Below, piece after piece: positions 50,004 through 60,674 of a stretch of 64,000 bases of DNA. The translations under genes and the position numbers were made by a program. The stretch covers positions 964,720-1,028,719 of the forward strand of contig JXTB01000033.1 of assembly GCA_002914805.1 (NCBI GenBank). The letters are read 5' to 3'. The stretch's first letter is position 1. Every line of letters starts with the position of its first letter. The notes under the pieces are model-generated. The model was not told where the DNA came from. It did not search any database and worked only from the letters and a program-made list of their open reading frames with translations. This DNA is from Parasponia andersonii. Taxonomy: Eukaryota; Streptophyta; Magnoliopsida; Rosales; Cannabaceae.

Positions 50004-50233
50004 GTGAGTGAGTGAGTGGGAAGGAGAGCTCACGTAGGATGAGCAAGGGATTATGCAAATTTTTAAAAATTTGCACTATAGTCCCCGGTTCCCAAATCTC
50101 TATCAATTCAGTCCCCCTAAAATTGCAATTTAGTCATTCTATGAAAGACTTTTACAAATTAATCCCTCTATTAATATATCCGAAAAATTAATAAAATATC
50201 CAAATTACCCTTTCAAAAATCCAGGTTCTTACG
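48485..50233 (-). repeat. Right (5') LTR
   Basis: About 1.75 kb from TGTCACAACCCAAAACC to CCAGGTTCTTAC. It contains a (GA)n run followed by (TGAG)n at about 49967-50018 and a GC-rich part at 49750-49950. Open frames on either strand here have no domain. Confidence 0.7.
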
Positions 50234-50313
50234 GCCATTGCTCACCAAGTGTGTCTTTGAACTTTTTTTTTTAATAATAAATAAATAACCTAATAAAAGA
50301 GTCAAATAAATTG

Positions 50314-50443
50314 TCGGCAATTACTGGTTTGTATAGTTCAACATAAATTAATATCAGAACTAACTGATAAATTAAGTATCGGCAATTACTGGTTTGTATA
50401 GTTCAAGATAAATTAATATCAGAATTAACTGATAAATTAAGTA
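50314..50443. repeat. 65-bp tandem duplication
   Basis: Two adjacent copies (50314-50378 and 50379-50443) start TCGGCAATTACTGGTTTGTA and differ at a few positions. A related single copy lies near 36018-36090. Confidence 0.85.
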
Positions 50444-50507
50444 GTGTATATTTCTTAGCAAAAAGTAGTAAATATTGGAAATAAGGATTTCCTCTTAATA
50501 TATATAT

Positions 50508-50538
<31 letters not shown>

Positions 50539-53128
50539 TGAATTTTGAAATAAAATATAGGTGAAAATATCGATTTTGAATATTTGTGGTGTAATTTTTC
50601 AAAAGTTTTGAGAAATTTCGTATAAATAGGAACTTGAAAAAAAAAAACAGAAGTTAATAACATTTTTTTTTGTTTGAGGGATTTTTAAAAGTAATAATTT
50701 TATAATCTTTTACAAATTTTATACACAATATATCACTATGTTTCAACGTAAATATTTAACTATAAATATCTTTTTACCCCTTATATAGATTATATTCTAT
50801 ATGTGACTTGTTTTTAATACTTTAACTCTACTAATTCTATTTATTTCTTTCATTCTAATAATATATTTGCCTCGTGTATGTAATACATTCATTTATTTCT
50901 TGATAGTAATTTTTATGGTTTTAAATAATAGTAAATTTTCGTTTAATTTTATTTTTTCCCAAAATTTCTACCAATATTGATATTGTTCCCTGACATTATT
51001 TAGTTTTAGAGTACTAATATTTCAAAAGAAATCGATATTTTTGTCCGTGCTTCATTAGCTAATTAATGATTGTATTTAATTTTTCAAACAATAAAAAATA
51101 TTCATCCATCATTCGTCTTGAACTTTTGTTAACTAAGGTTTTAATAATGTCTTCGTACAAATTCAAACTGTAAATCAAAATTTTATTGCTTTAATGATTT
51201 TTTTCCCGCATGATGTAAACTATAAATCAATCTATTTCTTCTTTTGAAAACCATTAAATCAATTTTTTCAGCTACAAATAACAATAACTATTCATTATAA
51301 TTCAATGTCTTCCGCATGTTTATGTACAAATTCGAACTATAAATCAATTTTTTTCCAAATTCGAACTATAAATCAATCTTTTTCACAAGGGAAAACAAGT
51401 AAAAATTAATGAAACTATTGATCAGATTGCCTCTTTTCATTTTCTTTTACTTACTTAGCTTTTTCGTAGCTTTTTCGTTTCAATAATATTTGGAGAGAGA
51501 TAGTCAGACCAATTGCCTTTATTATCTGTGAAATATATATATATATATATATATATTTAAGTACTAATCTAATGGTATTTTTTGTATTATTTTACTTAAT
51601 TAAAATTCATAACACAAGTATTTTGATGGTAAAGGATAAAGAAAAAAATATATTAAATGCTGAGTATTTATTTTTTTCTAATTACGTAAATTATAATAAC
51701 TGTTATCTATAAAAAAATATCTATAAATAATTAAAAGATTTAAATATTTATCAGCTTGAATAAATAATACTAAATGATGTAATATGAATTTTAAATACGT
51801 ATTTATATTCTCTTATTCTATAATTAAAAATTATGTCACATAATTTAGTAAAGATGTACGGATGATCGTGTGGGCAAAGCAAATGTGTTCCCTTTTTTAA
51901 TGGAAAAATAACTTGTCAGAAAAATAAATATATTTTTTATATTTAATATTTATATAAATATTGGTTAAATTTTGAAGCTTTAACATTTATCTTGAATACG
52001 TGTGTTCCGTGTATGTAATTTGACGAGATTATTGAATCGAATTAGAATTGAATTGGATCGAGATATGTTTAATATTATTTAAATATATATTATTAGATTG
52101 AATTAAATTATTTTTTATAATTCATAAAAAAAGATTATTTTTCATAATGGACCCACTATTATTAGGATGTGAAATAAAAGTAATCAATATTTAATTTAGA
52201 TTTAAACGTTTTTTGGAGGTGGGACCACCTAGCATTAATGTGAAATGGAAATAGAGCATATAAATATTTAGTATGAGATTAGTAAGTCTACTAATCCTAT
52301 ACTTTAGAAGGAGATTTGTTATTACATTCAATATAATTTTAATTTTAAGTGTGGTTTATTTTATCTTGTTTTAAGTTGGTATTAAACATTAGTTTTATTC
52401 TCATGATTATCCAATCCTATTTGCAAATGGATGAAATTGGATTTTTTTTTTATTTCTAAATTGAATTTGACGCAATTTAGGAAAAACAATACTTGTGTGT
52501 GGATAGTATGGAGTATAACAGGGGGAAACGTGATTGTTATGTGGATTTCTTATCCACCACCTTTGTATTATAGTTGTTATTAATTCAAAACTAGTTTCTT
52601 ATCAAAAAAATATCAATAATAATAACAGGGGGGGAAAATGTAATATCAAACTGATAAATACCTCTAAATTAGATGATATATTTAGAAGAATATATATGAG
52701 GAGTCTTTATTTTCTTTCTTTATTTATTTTGTTGAATTTAGAGAAACAAATAGATTATTATAGAGATAAAAAAAAAAGAAAAAGATTTGCTTTTTTTTTT
52801 TTGATAAATAAGAAAAAGATTTGTTTTAACTGGGCTGAATAAGACTATATTACCCCCAAAAAATAGATATCGGATTTTCCTAAAATGGAAAATTCACCAA
52901 AACAAACCAAAAAGTTCATAATTAGAAATTTAAGAATCAAATCCGACTTAAAGACAGCCAAAACCCACTAAAATGTGAAGAAGATCAACCCAAAAAAAAT
53001 TGGAGTTCCCCGGGAAAAAAAACGGTGAACTCTCATAACCCAAAGCCCAAAGCCAAGGGGTGGTGTCCTTTCGAATCCTCCAAATTCCACCAACGACGAC
53101 CCCATTCCTCGATGACACCTTTTGACGA
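50444..53128. other. Very AT-rich spacer upstream of the transporter gene
   Basis: (TA)n runs lie at about 50497-50517 and 50519-50538, and another at about 51534-51557. Degenerate copies of CAAATTCGAACTATAAATCA recur between about 51155 and 51385. No gene is supported; small frames are translations of AT-rich DNA. From about 52950 composition rises toward the promoter of the next gene. Confidence 0.5.
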
Positions 53129-53142
53129 AAACGACGTCGTTT
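53129..53142. promoter_or_regulatory. 14-bp palindrome with GACGTC core ahead of the transporter gene
   Basis: AAACGACGTCGTTT is a perfect palindrome about 80-95 bases before the ATG at 53223. It carries an ACGT core of the kind recognised by plant bZIP factors. It lies in the probable core promoter or 5' UTR; function is inferred. Confidence 0.45.
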
Positions 53143-53222
53143 CTCCCTTTTCCTCTTAAGCTTCATTGGTTCTTTGCTCCTTCTTTCTTTCTTTGTCAGA
53201 CTCCTCTCGTTTCAGATCGATA

Positions 53223-56200
53223 ATGGAGATTTTCTACTTCTTGCTGTTTGGGGCTCTGGCACTAGTTGTGGTGGCCTTGGAGCTCTCCAAAACCAGCAAA
53301 GATCGACTCACAACCTCCCCTGCTTTCAATGCCTTCAAGAATAACTACCTCCTCGTTTACTCTTTCATGATGGGTACGCTCTGATCTCGCATTCTATCGT
53401 CTTAACTCATCTGGGTATCCCTTATTTTGATATAGATTTTACTGGGTTTTGAGTTTTGGTGTTTTTCTTGATCTGGATCGTCTACTTTCCTGGATTTTGT
53501 TTCGTTCTCTTTATGTTGTGTTCATTTGGATCCAGTTTTAGCTTTGGAAACATCGCCATTTTCATTTTTCTTACGGTAGTGTTTGATCGCCAAGAAAGAA
53601 AAGATTTAAAATATGGAAGAAAAGAAAATCTGAGCATCAACCAAGCTAAACCTGATGATTTGAAGTTACCGGATGGCGTAGTTAAGTTTCAGGTTGATTT
53701 GGGTGGTGCGAACATGTTAGTTTCACATGTCATTTTGATCTGGGTGTTTTATGGTATAACCACCTCTTTAACCTTATGCAATGTAGTGCTTATGTGTTTT
53801 GGCACTTTTTAGAACGATATAGGTAATTAGAACTTCCATAAATATGTGGGTCTGTATTTGGTCTTGGCTTTATCTGCTGACATGTACTTAAATGCTATAC
53901 ATTATCTATTATCAAATAATTTCTAGAAACTAGGAGTTGACACACTGTGATTGTGAATTATGTTTTACATATTTTCCATCTCTTCTGATTATCTGATTGA
54001 ATTGGTTGCGGCAACAGCCGGGGATTGGTTGCAGGGTCCGTATGTTTACTACCTCTACAGCCAATATGGCTTTGGAAAGGGGGAAATTGGACAGCTCTTC
54101 ATCGCTGGGTTTGGATCTTCTATGATTTTTGGGACAATTGTTGGATCCCTTGCTGACAAACAGTAAGACTTTTTGCTGGGTTCCTATGATTCGTTTTCAC
54201 TTGATCAAATTACTGATTTTTTTTTCATCTGTCTTTTGCCTAAATTCAGGGGTCGGAAGAGGGCTTGTATTACTTACTGCATTAGTTATATCCTAAGTTG
54301 CGTAACCAAACATTCTTCGGACTACAAAGTTTTAATGCTGGGACGCGTATTGGGAGGCATTTCCACTTCTTTACTTTGCTCAGCCTTTGAATCTTGGCTT
54401 GTTGCAGAACACAATAAGGTAGGTGGATTATTGGTCTGCTAATGAACTACAATTCTGGGAATCAGATTAAACAGACCTAATGTATTCTAAATGTTGGAGA
54501 TCATAATCAGTTTGTCTCCTGAACGTGATATATGTTTTGCTGAGTCTTCTACTATGGACTGTTTGACAATGTACGCACGCTAGAAGTCAGAGACCTTCCT
54601 TAAATATTACTATCTGTTGTTTTTGTTAAGAAGTAGTTTCATTGAGTTCATTTGCTTTTTCACTGTTATAGGACTAGGCTTTAAGAGTTTCAGTGCCTAA
54701 ATTCAGTTTGCCTAAATTCATTTGCTTTTATTTTTAACTGAATCAGTTTGCCTAAATTCAGTTTGTGTAAAATTTATCTTCAATGATGCATGCTTAGTCC
54801 TTTTGTTTGCCTATTATTGCAGAGAGGCTTTGACCAGAAATGGCTTTCAATAACATTCTCTAAGGCAATATTTGTTGGTAATGGTCTGATTGCTATTGTA
54901 TCTGGGTTGTTTGGGAACCTTCTGGTACATACACTGGAGTTTGGTCCGGTTGCTCCATTTGATGCTGCTGGATGCTTTCTGGCAATTGGCATGTGCATTA
55001 TAATGGCATCGTGGACTGAAAATTATGGAGACCCATCAGAAAACAAGAGCCTGTTTGCCCAGTTCAAGGGTGCTGCTATGGCTATTGCTTCTGGTAATTC
55101 CCTAGCATTTTCATTTTTGTTATTGTTATTGATTGCTTCTTCTTCTTCTTCTTCCCTTTTTTTTTTCCCTGTGGAGTTTGCTTCATGCAGTTAATAAAAT
55201 TCTCAGGATCAGTATTCTCTCTCTCTCTCTCTGTGTAGATATATATATATGTATGTATCTACACATATGTATGCACTTTTTAAATTTTCATGTCTATTTA
55301 TTATTATTATTATTTTCCAGATACTAAAAGAAGTTCTTGAATATTGTCCTTGTGGGAGCAGATGAGAAAATTTTACTGCTGGGTGCTATACAGTCCCTAT
55401 TTGATGGGTCAATGTACATAGTTGTTTTCCTTTGGACTCCTGCTCTGAGCCCGAACAATGAGGAAATACCGCATGGATTCATTTTTGCAACATTCATGCT
55501 GGCCTCTATGCTTGGAAGCTCTGTTGCATCTCGATTGATGGCCCGCTCATCCTTCAGAGTTGAAAGCTACATGGAGATTGTGTTTGTAATCTCTGCAGCA
55601 TCCCTCCTGCTTCCAATTGTAACAAATGTATGTCAGGGGATATTATTTATTAATCTTCATTTTTTTACATAAATTTGTGTTTTCCTTAGGATTATGGTAC
55701 TGTGGAAACATTCTTAAGCTTTATGGATATGTCTTCAAATATTTCAGTTCGTGGTAGTGCCTTCCAATGTGAAAGGTGGAAGCCTCCCACTTTCAGGGTG
55801 TATTCAGCTCATTGGCTTCTGCACGTTCGAGGCCTGTGTGGGAATTTTCTGGCCTTCTATCATGAAAATGAGGTCCCAATACATTCCCGAGGAGGCTAGG
55901 AGCACAATCATGAACTTCTTTCGTATTCCTCTCAACATCTTTGTGTGCATTGTGCTGTACAATGTGAGTGCTTTAGTTTCTTTCTTATGTGCACCTTTGA
56001 TAATTTGTCTAATGAAGTAACTAGTAAGCTTGCTAGTAGTAAATTTAACAAACCACTTAACTTTATAGGATATTTCATTGTTTTTTCCTCTCATACATTC
56101 TCTGAAGTTTTTCTGTTTCTGGATAATTATGCACTCTCTAAAGTTGGTTTCTGCTGTTTCCGTTATAAAGGTTGATGATGTTCCCATCACTATAATGCTT

Positions 56201-56510
56201 GGCATGTGCTCAGTTTTCCTTGCCATAGCAGCTGTGTTGCAAAGGCGGCTCATGATGATTGGAGAGAATCACAGATCAAGTATGTTCTGATTGCCCACTA
56301 AAGTTAGATGGATGAAACAAGTTTTTTTTTCTTCCTGACTTTTGTTGTTGCATATTTCACCGACATAAAGACATTTATATTTGCATATTGTAGTTTTTTG
56401 GGGAGTTTTGTGTTGTGGTCTTTGATTTTGATAACGTATGTTGCATCACAGAAACAGAAGACTGGACAGCACTAGAGAAGTACAAAGAAGAAGAGCCATT
56501 GAATGTGTAA
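53223..56510 (+). CDS. MFS transporter of the MFSD5/MOT2 molybdate-anion type (At4g27720/At1g64650-like), 8 exons
   Basis: Exons 53223-53373, 54018-54162, 54250-54418, 54823-55093, 55362-55627, 55748-55963, 56171-56279 and 56458-56510 keep frame and give about 459 residues, the family's normal length. About 12 membrane segments are readable. The MFS signature loop GSLADKQGRKRA follows segment 2-3. Other family blocks are GDWLQGPYVYYLYSQYGFG, SAFESWLVAEHNKRGF, and the C-terminal SIMKMRSQYIPEEARSTIMN. The short hydrophilic tail ends EKYKEEEPLNV, which requires the last intron to be spliced with an acceptor at 56457. Relatives (DUF791, algal MOT2 and human MFSD5) are linked to molybdate uptake, but the substrate here is inferred. 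A start two codons off is unlikely, since the ATG leads straight into the hydrophobic MEIFYFLLFGALALVVVALE. Confidence 0.93.
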
Positions 56511-57186
56511 TTTATGCAAGAAAGGACGACCTTGTGGAATTTTTTCGAGGCTAAACTCATCTTCCGAGTCTCTAATGATTGCTCTAACTGCATTTTTTTG
56601 GCTATTTGACCTTTGTGGATGGTACAAACTTCATAGGAGTAAAGACCTATGTGCGAGAATACGTTGGTGGCCATAACACTAACCAAGTTATATCAAGAGT
56701 TACGGTATTAGATCTGCAATCACAGTATACTACAGCTGGTGTCGGGCAAATCTTCTCATATGTTGACATTAGCCAGTTTGTTTAAAGCCATTGTACAAAT
56801 GGTGGTCTTTTGGTCTTTGCCATACATCATCTAATTCTTTTTTTGCTTCAACAAATACCCATATTTACCCTTCCAATATACAAATTGCATTACTGTATCA
56901 GATGAGGCACCCTCTTTCTCCTTAAATATTTTAGCATCATCACGCGTTTGAAGAAACTGAGCAACCAATGCTGCAGCTCATGTATATTGTCAATTTGTCA
57001 TGAACTCTTATTATATTAAATATGAAGTTAGTTATTCTTTTTAGGAGAATATATGAGGATAACAAATTGATTTTTTATATATCTATTTTGCTGCATATTT
57101 CGTGGAAAAAGATAGCAATATTTAAAATGTGCAGTTTCTACTTCTAGTCTTGTGTGTTTTATCTTTTCTTCCCCGTCCCACGCATG
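56511..57186. other. Transporter 3' UTR and spacer
   Basis: Non-coding sequence of ordinary composition follows the stop. No repeat or RNA gene was seen. Confidence 0.45.
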
Positions 57187-57556
57187 CTGGCATGTTTGGT
57201 TGGTTTGAAGGAATGGCTCCTGAATGGAATGGTCATTCCTACAAAAGGCTCATTGAACCATCATTCTAACTTTCTAAGTGAACACTATCAACAAAGGTAT
57301 TGTCATTCTTCGGAAAGACAATTCCATCATTTGATGAAATTGTCATTCTTTCCCACTACCTAACGAATGAGCATTCCATTCAAAGTCAAAATTAAAAGAG
57401 TAATTTTGTTAGCACAATATCTATTTCATTTCAATCAACTATTAAATCTAAATTTCAAGTTGAAATCGAATATCATTCATGTACTTTTTCAATTATATTC
57501 CATTAAAACTCATATGCATGACTTCTAATTTTATTCCATGAATCAAGCACCGTCTA
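57187..57556. mobile_element. Possible hAT-like MITE
   Basis: The left end GCATGTTTGGTTGGTTTGAA and the reverse complement of the right end (GGTGCTTGATTCATGGAATA) resemble each other weakly. The interior has several ATTCC/GGAAT inverted matches, as in common plant MITEs. Ends are uncertain and no target duplication was confirmed. Confidence 0.3.
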
Positions 57557-58905
57557 GTTCTCATAAAATGTTCCTAGATTATCTATGTTTTTATTATGTT
57601 TCTATTTTCTTTGTTGAAATTAGTGCAAAATCAGATGGACCTGAAAGACCCGATCAGGCCTTTGAATTTGATTAGTGATCCAGTGCCATATCAGTGTCAA
57701 TCGCAATAATTAAGCATATGCTGGATGCACTCCCCATTATTTTGCATAAGCATGAGAATCTCTCTTTTGCAGAGGTCAAATTGTCCTTTCTTTTGTTTTT
57801 GGTTTGCAGTAGTAGCCATTCGTGTATATTTCCTAAAAGATAAGTCAATGAAATTTTCAACAACAAAGGAAGTCTCACTTCTAAATCGAATATTCCTGGG
57901 TTATCTTGCAAAAGGGTACTACTGTTAAATCTAATAATTTAACAACGAACATTCTCAGTTACTTAATGATAGGATAAACAAGTTGTCATACCCGGAGTGT
58001 TCATACATTGTAAATGGGTATCTTTTCCATGTATTAACAGTAACAAAGACCATTTAGTCGCTAGATGCAAGTGGTTTTAAAAAGCTAGTAAAATACATGG
58101 AAAAGTAGTAGAAGGGTAGATTTGCAAGCTTGTAAAAGATTGGTTTGAAATCTCACTCATTGATGTGGCTATTTTCAAAACTAGTTGGAGATGAATGAGA
58201 GAGCTAGACCACAAGCCATGTGAGGATAGCCACTGCCCTGTTCTTTCATGTCTTCTTCACATGCAGTGTCAACAAAATTGGAATCTGTTTGCCCAATTAT
58301 ATTAAATATTAAACCTCCTCACTCTTCCTTTTCCAATTTATTCCAATTTTCCAACCTTGCATATACCCATTTAGACTTAGAGACTAGAGTGGCCTTTTTT
58401 TTTTTTTTTTTTGAAGAACTAGAGTGGCCCTTTGGATGCCTATTAAACTTGTCCATGTGCCATTATTAATATGATTGACTTTTCCCACTATTACCCTCTA
58501 AGATCTTTTTTTATTTTTCAAAAAATTTTAAAATGTAAAAAAATCCACCTATGTCAAGACCCTCAAATACATTTTTTTTTTTTTTTGAAATAAGAGAATC
58601 TCAAATACATCAGTACACATCTATTGTGTTGATTTTTGGACTGTTCTCTAATTTCTCTAATTTGACTTAAATTTTTATTGATCCCTCAAGTCTCAACTAG
58701 GTAGAATCAACTATAAATTGTCCATCCAAAGGAGGGGGTATTCAAGTAAATTACCCTTCCTCTTGTACTTTTGTTCCACCCATCTGTCTTGAGAAACTCA
58801 AGCCAATAAGATTGCGAGTGTCCCTTTCAGTGTCCTCACTTTAAAATCACTTCTAAATTCGAGAGAAAGAGAAGAAAAAACTTGAGGAGGAAGTGAGAAA
58901 CAAAG
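57557..58905. other. Spacer and promoter region of the phytocyanin gene
   Basis: AT-rich with T runs near 58396 and 58570. The last 60 bases are purine-rich (GAGAGAAAGAGAAGAAAAAA) and are probably the 5' UTR. No gene was seen. Confidence 0.45.
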
Positions 58906-59748
58906 ATGGCCATTCTGAGGACTCATGCTAGTCCTAGATATCACTTCTTGTTGGCTTCTCTGTTGCTCACATTACTACAAATTACCAAAGTCATTTGTTT
59001 TCAGTACAAAGTTGGAGAGTTAGATGCTTGGGGACTGCCCACTTCAGAAAATCCACAAGTCTATGCCAAATGGTCCAAATACCACACCTTCAAGATTGGA
59101 GATTCTCTCTGTAAGTTTCTCTTTTTTCTCATTTCAAACAATACCCCATCTGAGAAATCATAGAACAAAACCTTTGTTAAGATTTTGCATTATTAAGTTG
59201 GACTAGGACGTGGTTCACATTTACATTGTCTCTCTCTGGTATTACTTTCTTCTTTTTCATCCCAAAAAACCCATTAAAGAAAACCAAAAGCAAAAGTCAC
59301 TCGTTGGGATTTTCCACTGTTAGATCGGTCTCTTGACCAATTTTTTTTTTTTTTTTCAGTGTTCTTGTATCCACCAAGCCAAGATTCTATGATTCAAGTC
59401 AGCAAACAGTCTTACAACAGCTGCAACCTCAAAGATCCAATCTTGTACATGGACAATGGCAATTCTCTGTTTAACATCACTTCAGAGGGAGAATTCTTCT
59501 TCACTAGTGGAAAGCCTGGCCATTGTGAAAAAGGGCAGAAGCTTTACATTCTTGTTGGGAATGGTACCTCTACAGCGTTCTCTCCTTCCTATGGTCCCTC
59601 TGCATTGCCTGACACGGCACCGTCTTATCCTACCGTCTTCGGCACGATCCCGGCACCGCCTTCTTCTTCGTCATCATTGAGTTTTTCGGCTTTCATGGCT
59701 GCTGGTATTGGGCTTTTGGTATGTACACTGCTTGGTGGAACCATATAA
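58906..59748 (+). CDS. Early nodulin-like protein (phytocyanin), GPI-anchor type, 2 exons
   Basis: Exons 58906-59110 and 59360-59748 give 197 residues. A signal peptide covers about 1-31 (LLASLLLTLLQITKVIC). The plastocyanin-like domain follows, from FQYKVGE at 32 to about 135, with the family blocks YAKWSKYHTFKIGDSL, YNSCN (87-91) and FTSGKPGHCEKGQKL (116-130). Cys90 and Cys124 can form the usual disulfide. Of the type I copper ligands only His123 is kept; the first His and the ligand Cys are replaced, so copper binding is not expected, as in other ENODL proteins. A Pro/Ser/Thr-rich stretch (possible arabinogalactan glycosylation) and a hydrophobic tail (AFMAAGIGLLVCTLLGG) indicate a GPI-anchored protein on the outer plasma membrane. 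The family is tied to cell-wall and reproductive signalling. From memory, it is closest to ENODL8 of Arabidopsis. Confidence 0.92.
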
Positions 59749-60674
59749 AAGTACATTAACCATTTTTTCTTTTGGTTATTTTATATCTCCTTTTTGATAT
59801 TCGTTTATATGGAATTATTATTGTATTTGTAATTCTTTTTCATCAAAGTTAAGGGAAAAATAATAGTTTTGTATTTGATGTTACGAGTGTTGTGAAAGAA
59901 TCTACGAACTGTAGTTAAAAGGTTACAAAGGTTGTTTAGTTTCTCTTTGCTCATTTCTAATTCTAAATAGATGACACAAATTTTAATGCCAAAAAAGGAA
60001 GAACAAGCGTGAGAAAAGAAAACACAGCCCGATAATTAAGGTGATAATATCTTTCTTTTTCCATTAAATTATTGATTTGCCAGCTGGGATTTGCATGTTG
60101 CCCCCGACAGTGTCTCATGTTAGTGGGTCAGACATAATAGTATATCAACAGATCAAGATGAAATGTCCCATGGCAGTCGGCTGGAGCCAACTGTGAGCTG
60201 AAAAGGATGAGCAAAAGATTTAAGAGGGACAAGAAAGCCGCGCGTACGTATGCATGTGTATGATTTATGAATGAATGTATGTATGTATATAGGTATGTAT
60301 ATATGAATGCATGTATGTACGTTGAGTGAAAGATAAGAGAGACGACAGCGGGGCAAATTAACGGCGGCAAAGATCAAAATGTATTACATGCTTTATCAAA
60401 GATATAGTACACATTGCCTAAGCCAGGCCTCATCGAACAACTCCTATGCTTTTATCTTTTTTCTGCTTTATCCTCATGAATAAATTAATGGAAAAACTTG
60501 AAATAAAACTAATGATGGTGAAGAGGCTCCTTTCAAGCTTAATAAATTGACCATAAAAAATTGGACAACGTGTATTTTTCTCTGTATGAAAAGCACGGCT
60601 GCTCCGACTATCAGTTGGATTTTCTCTGTATGACAAGGTGGATTTTCTCATTTGCGACGACGAATTTAGTTTAC
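59749..60674. other. Shared 3' region between convergent phytocyanin and MTA genes
   Basis: Holds both 3' UTRs. A degenerate (TATG)n/(GTAT)n microsatellite lies at about 60243-60322. Open frames on the - strand here only translate this repeat. No gene was seen. Confidence 0.55.

Larger units (their letters stand above)
45540..50233 (-). mobile_element. Old, broken Ty3/Gypsy LTR retrotransposon enclosing a P450 fragment
   Basis: Two related LTRs in the same orientation flank about 1.7 kb of internal DNA. On the - strand the 5' LTR is on the right (48485-50233) and the 3' LTR, incomplete, is on the left (45540 to about 46765). LTR ends resemble TGTAAGAACC...GTTGTGACA, a common plant Gypsy type. 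Just inside the 5' LTR (near 48450-48475) is a degraded match to the initiator-Met tRNA binding site, followed by a gag start with MPPRRVPRH and a short gag remnant to about 48060. Protease, reverse transcriptase and integrase are absent. The rest of the interior is a host P450 fragment. The LTRs differ substantially, so the insertion is old. The copy is broken in many places. Confidence 0.75.

Noticed and set aside
49644-50033. 129-codon open frame in the right LTR
   Set aside because: Its start is a Ser/Leu repeat from the (GA)n tract, and the rest is LTR sequence.
52948-53166. 72-codon frame divergent from the transporter gene
   Set aside because: Lies in the promoter/5' UTR region, is Lys/Arg-rich at random, and has no domain.
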